From: Limisphaera sp049537155
GTDB taxonomy: Bacteria; Verrucomicrobiota; Verrucomicrobiia; Limisphaerales; Limisphaeraceae
Assembly: GCF_049537155.1 (NCBI RefSeq)
Contig: NZ_JBMVQZ010000017.1
Span: forward strand, 9,828-73,827
Direction: 5' to 3'
Length of the DNA: 64,000 nt
Within the stretch, counting starts at the first letter, position 1. Every line of letters begins with the position of its first letter. A model generated the notes under the pieces. The model saw only the letters and a list, made by a program, of their open reading frames with translations. It had not been told where the DNA came from and made no database searches. A program made the translations under genes and the position numbers. This document shows, one piece after another, positions 34,941 to 44,452 of the stretch.

Positions 34941-37900
34941 TTACCAGGCAGGTTGCACGCCGAGGCGGAACCACCGTCCCGGGGCTGGTTCGGTGGAGAT
35001 GGGGACCCGGACCGGTCCCGTGTTGGTGGCGGTAAACAGGGCGTAAGGGGCCCACGAGGATGGCTCGGTCCCCGTGGCGAGCGGGCGGGTCTCGATGGTG
35101 TAGAGGCGATCGGCCACGGCAGGGACAATCAGAGATGGCCCCTGGCTGTCGTGCAGGATCGTGAGTTCCAACCGGCTGCGTGGGTCACGGGCGTCCGAGC
35201 CGGCCAGGAACTCGGCGCGGGCGGAGAGACCGTCGCCGTCGGCGTCGGACGAGCCGTCGGCCGGATCGTGCATGTCGAGTCCCCACAGCCATTCGTGGGG
35301 GTCGGGCACGCCGTCGGCGTCGCTGTCCACCAGGAACGAGCCCACGGCGGCGAGGGCTCCGAGTGGAGTGCCGTTGGTTCCGGCGGTGTTGACGGGCGAT
35401 TCGGGGTCGGGCCGGAAATCGTTCAAGGCAGGGTTGCGGAAGCGGGGGTCCACGTTGATGTTGCCTTCGCCGGGCCACGGTGCGGGGCCGCCGGTGTTCG
35501 AATGGTGCAGGGTGAGTGTGGAAAGGGCGTCCAAGGTGACGTCTTCCTGGTTGTTCCAGAGGAGGTTGTTCCAAGCGATGGCGTGGCCACCGCCCTGACC
35601 GGCGACTTTTTCGTACAGGTTGAACCCGTGCCGGGCGCGGGTGACGGTGTTTTGCACCAGCACGGCCACGGATGAGTCCTTCACCGCCACGCCGCTCTCC
35701 ACGTCGTAGATGACGCAGTTGCGGACGACGATGTTGGTGGAGGCTTCGCCGATGGAGACCCCCTTGTCGAACGGAAAGTCGTGGATCCAGCAATCTTCCA
35801 CGGTGACACCGGCCGAGTCACTTCCCAGATCGATGCCGTCCACGTTGCTGGCAGCGCCGTGTCGCAGGGTGCAGCGCCGGACGACCGAGCCCGGTGCGGC
35901 ACCATCGAAATCGATGCCGTCTCCGCGGATCGACTCGAACAATGAATCCTCGACCACGATCACGCCGTAGCGGAAGAGCGTTTCGTAATAGTTGGTGAAG
36001 CGACAGGCGTGAACGTGGATGGATGCGGCCCGCTCGCTCAGCAGGATGGGCGTGTTGCCGCTGCCGCCGGGGAAGTGCTGGAAGGTGACGAAGTCGAAAC
36101 GTCCGTGTGCTCCGTTGCGGACGGCGGTCTGGCCGCCCTGGATGACGGCATGCCGAACGACCAATTCGGCGTTGGTGCCGGTGGCACTGAGATCCGACCA
36201 ATCGTCCGGGGAAAGCCGCTCGATCCGGACCGGCGCTTCCGGTGTGCCGCGGATGAGGATGCGCCCTCCCGGCTGGGCGCGGATTCCTGCACCGGCCGCG
36301 ATGCGGACCACGGTGCCGGGGTCCACGGTGAGTGTGACGCCGGCAGGCACGGTCACGCTGTTGGTGACGTGGACGAGGGCTGTGCCGGACCAGGTGGTGG
36401 ATCCGGCCAGCGTGCCGCCGACCTCCTGTGCAGGCGGCAGCACGGTCCAGGTGCGGGAGATGGTCGGGGCTTGTTCGTCCTGCCACACGCCGGCCGAGTT
36501 GAGGCCGAGGACCTCCACCGCGTAAGTGCCGGGCGGAAGGTTGGAGAGGACGATGGGAACGGCGTCGTCGAACAGGGTGGGACCGTAGCGAAGGCTGTTG
36601 GTGAGGGGCACCACGTCGCTCCAGGGACCGTCGTTGAGGCGCCACTTGTAGGCCACAATACCGGGGCCGGCCACGCGCAGGACGGCCCAGGTCTGCGTGG
36701 TGGTGGATGGCGGTTCACCCGAGACGGTGGCCCCGGGCGGGACGAGGGCGCCGAGGTCCAGTCCGTTGGGTCCGGCGCCGCGGGCGGGTGAATCCGGCAG
36801 GAGTGCCAGGTTGCTGCGGATGTTGTCCCAGGTGAGGGGGCCGGCCAGGTTGACGAAGCGCGGATCGGCCACGGTGTTGCCCACACCCGGTCCCCCGGGA
36901 AAATCCAGCGTGGGCAGGAGGTTCGAGCGTACCAGCAATTCGGTGTAGGCGTTCGTGAAGTTGAGGAAAAGGCGGTTCTCGGTGACATCCCAGATGATGT
37001 TGCCCTCAAGTAGCGCGGCAGCGCCGGGTGTGACGCCGGGGCGGGGTTCGTAAAAGTTGACCACGGCGGCCGGGGCTGCCGCAGGAGCGTTGGTGCGGAT
37101 GCGCACGAAGGTGTTGTTCTGGATCACGGCGCTGCCGCCGTCCTTGAGCAGGATGGCATGGTCACAATCGTAAAAGATGTTGCGGACGATCATGAGTTCG
37201 GAGGTGTTGCCGCCGTCGGCGCCGGTGCTGATGGCGTTGGCGGTGCTGGATCGGGCGGCGTCCTGGTGGACGTGGAGAAAGATGTTGCCCTCGATGTGTG
37301 CGTCGGTGCCGTCGAGGTCGAAACAGTCGTCCACCGCACCCAGGAACACATTGTCGAGCAGTTGCAGGATGGGCCCGGGGCGGTTGCCTCCGGTGATGTC
37401 GAGGATGTCGTTGTAGCCGGTGGTGGTTCCGAACACGTTTCCCTGGAGGATGATGTGCCCGTTGGCCGGCATGCCGCTGATGTGGACGAGTTCGTTGTTT
37501 TGAATGGAGGGCAGCCACGAATGGCGCAGCACCAGGGAACACTGGGTCAGGTCGAGGAGCTGGACGGTGGTGTTTGTCCAGATGACGTCCTCCAAGTAGA
37601 GACGGGTTTGGTTGCCGCGGACATTGCCCGAGCCGGTGGCGTACTCGATGTCCGCATGGACGATGCGGGACTCGAACGGGCTGGCGGTGAAATCGAGTCG
37701 GCTCCACCCGGTGGCGCCTGCGGCGGTGTTCCGGGTGAACCGGATTCTGCGATCCGGCGTGCCTTCGGCCCACAGGCGGCCCTGAATGGTGAGGCGTGTG
37801 CCCTGGTTGAACCGGACTTCCACGCCCGGTTCGATGGTCAGGGTCACGCCCGGGGCCACGGTCACGTCGTTCGTGACGATGTACGGGGCGTCCGGGAAGG

Positions 37901-38027
37901 TCCAGGTCGTGGAGTTGGTGATGATTCCGCCGACGGGCGTTTCGGCACGCAGGGAGGTGAGGCCCAGAAGCAGAGGGAGCAGAGCGACGAGATTCCGCGG
38001 CAACAGGGGGTGAGGAGTGGTTTTCAT
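34941..38027 (-). CDS. Secreted right-handed beta-helix repeat protein
   Basis: 1028 residues from ATG 38027 (MKTTPHPLLPRNLVALLPLLLG), a clear signal peptide. Two long beta-helix regions (residues ~45-470 and ~580-880) hold many short right-handed repeats (VAPGVTLTIEPGVEVRFNQG, VPAGVTLTVDPGTVVRIAAG). Between them are beta-sandwich segments with WRLNDGPWSD. A calcium-binding-like thrombospondin-type-3 stretch (DSDADGVPDPHEWLWG, DADGDGLSARAEFLAGSD) lies near ~905-955, followed by a short C-terminal beta domain. Such proteins bind or cleave polysaccharides, but no catalytic residues stand out. Its start overlaps the stop of the CotH protein (TCA/CAT over 38024-38027), so the pair is translationally coupled. 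The C-terminal regions of the two proteins are alike. Confidence 0.85.
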   Translation of the reverse strand: MKTTPHPLLPRNLVALLPLLLGLTSLRAETPVGGIITNSTTWTFPDAPYIVTNDVTVAPGVTLTIEPGVEVRFNQGTRLTIQGRLWAEGTPDRRIRFTRNTAAGATGWSRLDFTASPFESRIVHADIEYATGSGNVRGNQTRLYLEDVIWTNTTVQLLDLTQCSLVLRHSWLPSIQNNELVHISGMPANGHIILQGNVFGTTTGYNDILDITGGNRPGPILQLLDNVFLGAVDDCFDLDGTDAHIEGNIFLHVHQDAARSSTANAISTGADGGNTSELMIVRNIFYDCDHAILLKDGGSAVIQNNTFVRIRTNAPAAAPAAVVNFYEPRPGVTPGAAALLEGNIIWDVTENRLFLNFTNAYTELLVRSNLLPTLDFPGGPGVGNTVADPRFVNLAGPLTWDNIRSNLALLPDSPARGAGPNGLDLGALVPPGATVSGEPPSTTTQTWAVLRVAGPGIVAYKWRLNDGPWSDVVPLTNSLRYGPTLFDDAVPIVLSNLPPGTYAVEVLGLNSAGVWQDEQAPTISRTWTVLPPAQEVGGTLAGSTTWSGTALVHVTNSVTVPAGVTLTVDPGTVVRIAAGAGIRAQPGGRILIRGTPEAPVRIERLSPDDWSDLSATGTNAELVVRHAVIQGGQTAVRNGAHGRFDFVTFQHFPGGSGNTPILLSERAASIHVHACRFTNYYETLFRYGVIVVEDSLFESIRGDGIDFDGAAPGSVVRRCTLRHGAASNVDGIDLGSDSAGVTVEDCWIHDFPFDKGVSIGEASTNIVVRNCVIYDVESGVAVKDSSVAVLVQNTVTRARHGFNLYEKVAGQGGGHAIAWNNLLWNNQEDVTLDALSTLTLHHSNTGGPAPWPGEGNINVDPRFRNPALNDFRPDPESPVNTAGTNGTPLGALAAVGSFLVDSDADGVPDPHEWLWGLDMHDPADGSSDADGDGLSARAEFLAGSDARDPRSRLELTILHDSQGPSLIVPAVADRLYTIETRPLATGTEPSSWAPYALFTATNTGPVRVPISTEPAPGRWFRLGVQPAW

Positions 38028-41000
38028 GGTTCGAGCCTGACCTGCAGGCGATAAAACCTCTGAACGGACCGGGGCCGGTCGTCCAGGATGACAACCGTGC
38101 CGGTCTGAAAGACCGTGGGCAACTGTTTCCAGACGTACCACGGTCCGGTGGGGGCGAGGTCGCTGCACAGGAGTGTGTAGCTGCGGCCGGCGACGGCCGG
38201 GAACTCGAGAACCCAGCCTCCGGGAGCGGGTAGGACCCGGGCGATCTGGAGGCGATCGGCCGCGTCAAGGGGATCGGTGCCGGCGACGTACTCGGCTCGG
38301 TTGGACTGGCCATCGCCATCGGGGTCGCCCTCCCCGCCCTGGTCACCTGCGGCCGAGGCGGGGTCCAAACCCCGGCGACGTTCCCACCAGTCGGGCAGTC
38401 CGTCTGCGTCGGCATCGGCCGTGGCCGGCGTCCCCGGCGTGGGGATGTCGGTGATCCAGTGCAGAGGTTCGTTGGCGAAGCCGCGGATGCGGGCCCGATG
38501 GAGGGAGAGTCCGGGCGGTCCGGTCAAGGGCGGCCACGGGGCGGCGCCGGTGTAATGAAGCTGCTCGACCAGCACGTAGGGCACGAAACCGGCGTCGGGC
38601 TGCGGGGGCAACTGCGGGGGATCGGGTTTGTAGAGGGCAAGGGTCCCGCCCGGCACACCGAGCCGACCCGACCACGGACCGAGTACGGGCACGGTTTCAT
38701 CCATCTGGTAGGTGGCGCGGAACCATGCCTGCTCTTCGGGTTGGTTGACGGGATCGAAACCGACCAGGACAACCGCCTTGCCGCCACCCAGGACGAACTC
38801 GGGTGGGAACGTGAATGCGATGTCTCCTGTGAGTCGCCAGTGGTTGGTGGGCGCGTTCGGGTCGTAAAGCGGGACGGGCCGGTCGCTGATGTTGAAGAGC
38901 TCGATGAACTGGCCGGAGTCGGGCCGGTCCGGATCGAACCGTTCTGCCGGTGCGGGATGGATCTCGCTGAAGATGATCGGGCCGATCAACGGGCCCGGGT
39001 TGGGCGCGCCGGTGCCGGTGCGGAACGCCTCCAGGTTGGGTGGATCGTCCACGCCGAAGGATCGCGCGGCCATGGGCACGAATTCTTCGCTCCAACTGGT
39101 CAGGTACCGGCCGAAGGAGACCCCGTTGGCTGCGGCGCCGAAGCGGACGCGGATTCGGCGGCCGGTCCACTGGCCCGCTTGATCGACTTCGGACAACACG
39201 GCCTCCCCGCCGTGGGCCGAGTTGAGGCGGAAGGGTTGCAGGGCGTGGGGGTCCTCCGGATTGCCGAACTGATACTCATAAAAGACGGCGAACCCGCCGG
39301 CGGGCAGGATCGTGCCTGCGGGAATCCGGTATTTCCAAGGTTGCAGAGAATCGTCGCTGAGGAACCAGCCGCTGATGTCCACGGGCACGGCGGACGGGTT
39401 GTACAGCTCGATGGCGTCTTCCAAGGGCGGATCGGTGTGGGTGAGGACCTCGTTGATGACGATGGAGGGGAGCGGGATGTAATTGGGTGCGCCCGGGCTG
39501 GGCGTGGAGGGGAAGGCTGTGACGGTGTCGGCGCCGTCGGGAAGCCGGCCCTCGGACACTCCCCGGTTTTGCGGTCCGTAGGAGACACCGTCGAGTTGTT
39601 GACCGGTGGGGAGGTAGAGTCCGATCCAGCCGCCCCGGGCGTCGAGTCGGAATCGGACGTGATCGGCCGTGGCGGTGGCCCGGCCGTCGGCCTGCACGAG
39701 CCAGTAATCTTCCGGGCCGATGTAGGAGCGGGCGGGAAAGGGGGACTTGAACCGGTCGGCCGGATCATCGCTGAGGCTCAGGCCGCTGAGTTCGACGGGT
39801 TGACCGGACGGGTTGTAGAGTTCGATCCAGTCGTCTCCTTCCGCGGGGTCGGCCATCCACTCGTTGATGCGCAGGAGGGTTGGGGAGCCGAGCGCGGCAG
39901 GCACGTTGGGCGTGCCGGCGGTGGGCAGGCCGAGGGCCCAATCACCGGTGCCATCCGGGATGCGCGCGAGGCTGAATCCGGCGGCCTGTGCGCCGTAGAA
40001 GAGCGCATCCAGCGCGGCACCGCCGTTATCGGGCCGGTCGAACAGATAGACCGCCCCGCCTGCTGCGGCGAGCCCGAAACCGGTGTTGGTGGTGGACGGT
40101 GGCAGGTCGGGGTTGCACACCACCACCAAGCGCTCACCCGGGCGGAGGAACGTGCCGGCGGGAAAGACCCAGCGCTGTGGTTGCAGGAGGTCATCCGAAA
40201 GGGTCATGCCGGTGAGGTCCAAGGGTTCCGGACCGGGGTTGAAGACCTCGATCCAATCGGCGGAGGGTCCATCGGCTCCGGTTGCGGCGCGGGCCACGAT
40301 TTCATTGAGGACCACGCCGCCGCGGCTGCAGTTGGTGAAGGTGCGCGTGGCGGTCAGGCGCAAGCCCCAGACGATGTCCGAACTGTTGGTGGCCTGTTGA
40401 TGGACGGAGACGGCGAGGACGTTGGTGCCGTTCAAGAACCAGGCGCCGGGCAGGGTGAAGCTTTCCACGCCGGTGGCGTCGCCACCCGGAGGAGCGTCGG
40501 TGGCGAGCGTGTTGTGGGAGACGGGGCCGGCGGGCATCCGGATCCGGAGGACTTCCTGTCCGTTCAGGTAGACCACGGCGCCGTCGTCCACGTGCAGCTC
40601 GGCCAGGTAGGTGAAGTCTTCGGGCCGCGCAGGGGGTTCAAACGTGGTGCGGAAATAGTATGCATGCCCGGGTTGCAGGCCGGTGCCGCCGGGCGGCCTA
40701 CGCGGATCATCCAGGGCGGTTTGGATGAGGCCGCTCAGCGAACTGTTGCTTTCGAAGGCCAGGAGCCCGGGCCCGGAAGGCCAGGCGGCGTGGTCATAGT
40801 CCGGTTCGAACCATGGTTGTCCGTCGAGGTTGATGGTCTGCTGGTAGCGCCACGTCTGGGTCCAATCCACCAACACGATGGACTGAACCTCGGTGGTGCA
40901 GGGGGGCGGGGGGGTTCCGTTGGAAGCGCCAGGCGTGGGAAGCGTCAGATTCCGGACCAGGTCGGCGCCGTCGGGCACGCGACCTTGAGCCACGTCGGTC

Positions 41001-44000
41001 TGCTGGGGGCCGTAAACGACGATGTCCAGCAGTTGCCGGTCGGGATCCAGAAGGGCGATGAGACCCTGATCGGAGGCGAGTTTGAACGACAAGTGATCGG
41101 CGCCCTGTTCCGGGTCTCCATCGGCGCGGAAGAGGCGGAAGCCTCCGGGTCCGATGAAGGAGAGATCGGCGATGCGATGGCGTTGCGGCTGGCCGATGGG
41201 GTTGTCTGTGAGATAGAGCCCGCCCAGAGCGACCGGCAGGGAGCCGGGATTGTAGAGTTCGACAAAGTCGGTGGAGAAGGTTTGCTCCGCCCGCGCCAGC
41301 CACTCGTTGATGCGCAGCGCGCGCGGGTCGCCGAGCGGCTGCGGTTGATTGTCCTGACCGGGTGTGGGGCGGGTCAGCTCGAAGGCGCCCGCCGGTCCGA
41401 TCCGTCCGATGGAAAGATCCGGCAATTGAAGGCCGAACTGGACGGCGTCCAACAGCCTGCCTCCCCGCTGGACGGCGTCGAACAAGTACACACCCTCGCC
41501 GTCCTGGTTGAGGGCGAAACCCGTGTGCAGGCCGGAGGTGCCGTCGGGGTTGCCGGCCCAGAGGACCAGGTAGTCGTGGGGGGGAAGGACGGTGCCGGCA
41601 GGGAAGGTGAACTTGGCAGGTTGAGCCGGATTGTCCGAAAGTCGCATGCCCGAGAGATCCACGGGCCTGTCGGTCTCGTTGTAGAGCTCGATGAGGTCCG
41701 GCCAGGTCCCCTCGTGCGGAACGGCTGTCACGTTGCGGGCCAGCACCTCGTTGATGCGCACACCGGGCCAGTTGGTGTTCACGATCCATGGGCGGGAGAG
41801 GGTGGGGGCCGATTCAGGTTGCCAGAGTCCTTCCGCGTCTGCGCCCAGCACGGCCACTTGCTGGGTGGAGCCATGGACGAGGTTGGTGAGGAGGATGGGT
41901 TCGGTCACGGGCCGCGGATCGCTCCAGGGACCGCCGTTCAGGCGGTAACGGTAGGTGACGACCCGGTCGCCGCTCACGGTGAGGAGGGCGGTTGTCAGAG
42001 GAGTGGGCGAGCGCGGTTCGCCCCGGATACGGGCGCGGGGCGGGGTGGGATGGGTTTGCAGGTGGGGCGCGATCTCGGTGGCAAGGAAGTTCCGGCGCGC
42101 GGTCATCCACTGTTTGAGCGCGGTGCGTGCGGATTCGGGGACGAAATCCCGCAAGGTCTGGTCCACGGTCAGTGCGAATTCGGTCTCGCTGAACGTGGTA
42201 CGCATGAGGCGGTCGAGGGTCTGATAAAAGAGCTCACGGGTTTCGGGCAGGGACCAGAGCTGCTGGAGTGCCGGCAGGTCGGCGTCACGTGTCCATTGCA
42301 GGAAATCGCCGGTGGTGCTGCCCGAATGCCCGCCCTGGCCGAGGATGCTGTCGAGGTCGTAGTACATGAGCCGGAACCGGCGGTCCACCGCACCGGCGTA
42401 CATCACGTAGTCGTCGTTGTAGCCGTTGTAGAGGGAGGTCTCGCGATTGTCGAAGAGGGCCATGACCGCGAAGTAGGTCATCCATTGATCGAGATGGATG
42501 ACGGAGCGGACGGTTTCCAGGCTGAACAGGTCGTTGGTCCCGAGCACGCGCAGCATTTGGAGGAGGTCGGACCAGTCGTTTTCGCTGGTGTTGGTCCACT
42601 TGAACCAGGTGTTGGTGTAGGAGCGGTAGTTGGTGCCGCGCCAGGCAAAGACGGATGGTGCGATGTCGCGCAGGGCCCGGTACACATTGCCGGCCGGGTC
42701 GTCCGGGAACCAGCGTTCGGCCCATTCACTATTGATGACTTCATTGGCGGCGTAACAGCCGCCGTAGGTTTGGGGTCCGTTGTTCCCGGGGTTGCGGTTG
42801 TTGATGCGGAGTTGGACGGGCCGCGAGAAGGCCCCGGCCAGGCCGGCCTTGAGGGCGAGCGTGGCCCCCAGGATTTGGAGGTGACTGTATTGGCCGTTGA
42901 GGTTGAGTGCCGTGACGCCGTGCCAGGGTTCGTCCGAGCGAAGGTTGACCCGGTAATTGTTCGGTTGGCGGTTTCGGCTGCCGTGACCCCGGTTCCGAAC
43001 GCCCACCAGGTAACGAACCTCCCAGCCGGTGGTGTCATGGCTGATGAACGTGGCGTTCATCTGGGCGTCCGAGTACTGGGTGCCGTCGGTGGCGGAACCG
43101 ATCGCGGCCAGTTGCGCGCGCTCGGCCTCTTTCATGATGAGCTTGTAGAGCGGGAACGACCCGGAGTATCTGACATCGTCCACCTGATACAGGGCGTTGG
43201 CCACCGGGCCGAGCGCGACGCCGTTGGTTTCCATCGCGGGTGCCGGCCAGAGGCGGGTTTGTCCCGTCTCGTCCAGCGCTTCCAGGTAAAACTCCACGAT
43301 GGCGTCATGGGGTTGCGGCGGGACCATGGCACCGAACAACCCATCTGCTGCCAGGCCGTCCTGGTGGGTGCCGTCGTCCTGCATGGGAACGGTCTGGAAT
43401 TCCGGTGCGCCGTCCACTCGCCAGTGGAGAACCAGACCGACCCGGCCCGGATTTTCGTCCACCACCCGGGCCGTGATCCACACCGGGTCGGTGGACCGCG
43501 GCACCACGGGGTAGTGCCGTACTTCGACGATCATCGGGGGTAGATTCGACGCAGCGACCGAGTTGGGTCGGCCCGGCGTACCGCCGGGAACCCGGCTGGG
43601 CAGCCAGTTTTGGCCATGGATGTTGGGTAATCCGGACTGGACCAGCTCCAGGGAAGAACCGCCGCCGTCGGCCGGTGTGGTCCAAATCCAGCCGCGTTGG
43701 CCGCGGTCCGGCGCACTGCGCATCCGGACGGCCCAGTCGCCTTCGTCGGCGTAGGTGACGCGATTGACCACCTGTCCGGCGGCATCCACCAGCTCCAGGG
43801 TGTCCCGGCTGTTGCTCAGGCGACCCGACCAGTTCCCCACCACGTTGGTGACATCCGGGTGCAGTTCGCGGAACCGGTCCACATCCGCCGCGACCACCAG
43901 ATAGTCCCCGGCAGCCAGGGGCACGTCCGGGAAGGTGAACTCCACGCCGCGTGTCAATCGCCAGCCCGCCAGCGAGACTGCGTTCGATCCGCCGTTGTAC

Positions 44001-44194
44001 AGTTCGATGAATTCCTCGCGCAGGTCCTCGGAGACGGGGTGGTAGTGGATTTCGTTGAACCACACGCCGGCACGGGCCGATCCGAGTGGGCACATGGCCA
44101 GCATCAGGAGTGAGAAAAGTGCGAGGACACTCCTGCAAAGGTTATCCGCGCCCCTGCAGGCGGGGACCGCTCCCTGGCCGGGCAAATGCGCCAC
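38024..44194 (-). CDS. Giant secreted CotH-kinase / lamin-tail-domain protein
   Basis: About 2056 residues with a signal peptide ending near SARA (hydrophobic SVLALFSLLMLAMCPLG). I see seven lamin-tail domains, each with an INE/FNE-x-IELYN opening, for example FNEIHYHPVSEDLREEFIEL (first, ~44060), RINEVLARNV (~41760), RINEWLARAE (~41320), LNEIVARAA (~40300), RINEWMADP (~39870), INEVLTHTDPP (~39460) and FSEIHPAPAERFDP (~38980). Between the first and second is a CotH-type domain with VRNRGHGSRNRQPNNYRVNL and FRLMYYDLDSILGQGG. A jelly-roll-like domain with NLDGQPWFEPDYDH lies at ~40330-40900. The C terminus has DADADGLPDWWERRRGLDP. The GTG at 44194 is the best start; an open frame reaches 44386. 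Confidence 0.8.
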   Translation of the reverse strand: MAHLPGQGAVPACRGADNLCRSVLALFSLLMLAMCPLGSARAGVWFNEIHYHPVSEDLREEFIELYNGGSNAVSLAGWRLTRGVEFTFPDVPLAAGDYLVVAADVDRFRELHPDVTNVVGNWSGRLSNSRDTLELVDAAGQVVNRVTYADEGDWAVRMRSAPDRGQRGWIWTTPADGGGSSLELVQSGLPNIHGQNWLPSRVPGGTPGRPNSVAASNLPPMIVEVRHYPVVPRSTDPVWITARVVDENPGRVGLVLHWRVDGAPEFQTVPMQDDGTHQDGLAADGLFGAMVPPQPHDAIVEFYLEALDETGQTRLWPAPAMETNGVALGPVANALYQVDDVRYSGSFPLYKLIMKEAERAQLAAIGSATDGTQYSDAQMNATFISHDTTGWEVRYLVGVRNRGHGSRNRQPNNYRVNLRSDEPWHGVTALNLNGQYSHLQILGATLALKAGLAGAFSRPVQLRINNRNPGNNGPQTYGGCYAANEVINSEWAERWFPDDPAGNVYRALRDIAPSVFAWRGTNYRSYTNTWFKWTNTSENDWSDLLQMLRVLGTNDLFSLETVRSVIHLDQWMTYFAVMALFDNRETSLYNGYNDDYVMYAGAVDRRFRLMYYDLDSILGQGGHSGSTTGDFLQWTRDADLPALQQLWSLPETRELFYQTLDRLMRTTFSETEFALTVDQTLRDFVPESARTALKQWMTARRNFLATEIAPHLQTHPTPPRARIRGEPRSPTPLTTALLTVSGDRVVTYRYRLNGGPWSDPRPVTEPILLTNLVHGSTQQVAVLGADAEGLWQPESAPTLSRPWIVNTNWPGVRINEVLARNVTAVPHEGTWPDLIELYNETDRPVDLSGMRLSDNPAQPAKFTFPAGTVLPPHDYLVLWAGNPDGTSGLHTGFALNQDGEGVYLFDAVQRGGRLLDAVQFGLQLPDLSIGRIGPAGAFELTRPTPGQDNQPQPLGDPRALRINEWLARAEQTFSTDFVELYNPGSLPVALGGLYLTDNPIGQPQRHRIADLSFIGPGGFRLFRADGDPEQGADHLSFKLASDQGLIALLDPDRQLLDIVVYGPQQTDVAQGRVPDGADLVRNLTLPTPGASNGTPPPPCTTEVQSIVLVDWTQTWRYQQTINLDGQPWFEPDYDHAAWPSGPGLLAFESNSSLSGLIQTALDDPRRPPGGTGLQPGHAYYFRTTFEPPARPEDFTYLAELHVDDGAVVYLNGQEVLRIRMPAGPVSHNTLATDAPPGGDATGVESFTLPGAWFLNGTNVLAVSVHQQATNSSDIVWGLRLTATRTFTNCSRGGVVLNEIVARAATGADGPSADWIEVFNPGPEPLDLTGMTLSDDLLQPQRWVFPAGTFLRPGERLVVVCNPDLPPSTTNTGFGLAAAGGAVYLFDRPDNGGAALDALFYGAQAAGFSLARIPDGTGDWALGLPTAGTPNVPAALGSPTLLRINEWMADPAEGDDWIELYNPSGQPVELSGLSLSDDPADRFKSPFPARSYIGPEDYWLVQADGRATATADHVRFRLDARGGWIGLYLPTGQQLDGVSYGPQNRGVSEGRLPDGADTVTAFPSTPSPGAPNYIPLPSIVINEVLTHTDPPLEDAIELYNPSAVPVDISGWFLSDDSLQPWKYRIPAGTILPAGGFAVFYEYQFGNPEDPHALQPFRLNSAHGGEAVLSEVDQAGQWTGRRIRVRFGAAANGVSFGRYLTSWSEEFVPMAARSFGVDDPPNLEAFRTGTGAPNPGPLIGPIIFSEIHPAPAERFDPDRPDSGQFIELFNISDRPVPLYDPNAPTNHWRLTGDIAFTFPPEFVLGGGKAVVLVGFDPVNQPEEQAWFRATYQMDETVPVLGPWSGRLGVPGGTLALYKPDPPQLPPQPDAGFVPYVLVEQLHYTGAAPWPPLTGPPGLSLHRARIRGFANEPLHWITDIPTPGTPATADADADGLPDWWERRRGLDPASAAGDQGGEGDPDGDGQSNRAEYVAGTDPLDAADRLQIARVLPAPGGWVLEFPAVAGRSYTLLCSDLAPTGPWYVWKQLPTVFQTGTVVILDDRPRSVQRFYRLQVRLEP

Positions 44195-44452
44195 AGTTTT
44201 AACGTAACCATAAGCGAGGGGCGGTTGCAATCGTAGCCTCGCGGCGTGAAGGCACCTCGGTGCAGGGTGGGTCCTCGGGGGGTGCGTCCGTTTGCTTTTC
44301 TGCGCCGGAGTTTCCGACCCGGGCTGTGCCGGTGGCGTGCCCGGATGGCGTGTTGGAGGGGAGATGAAGAGAGCGGTCACGGACACGCCGCTGGGCCTGT
44401 CTGGCCGGTGCGTTCATTGACAGCCCGGGTGAGGGTGCCTAGCCTGCGGCGG

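Noticed and set aside
38459..43543. A very long open frame on the plus strand opposite the CotH protein
   Set aside because: Its product is Gly/Val/Glu/Arg-rich without any motif, and the minus strand has seven recognisable lamin-tail domains. It is a mirror frame of a high-GC gene.
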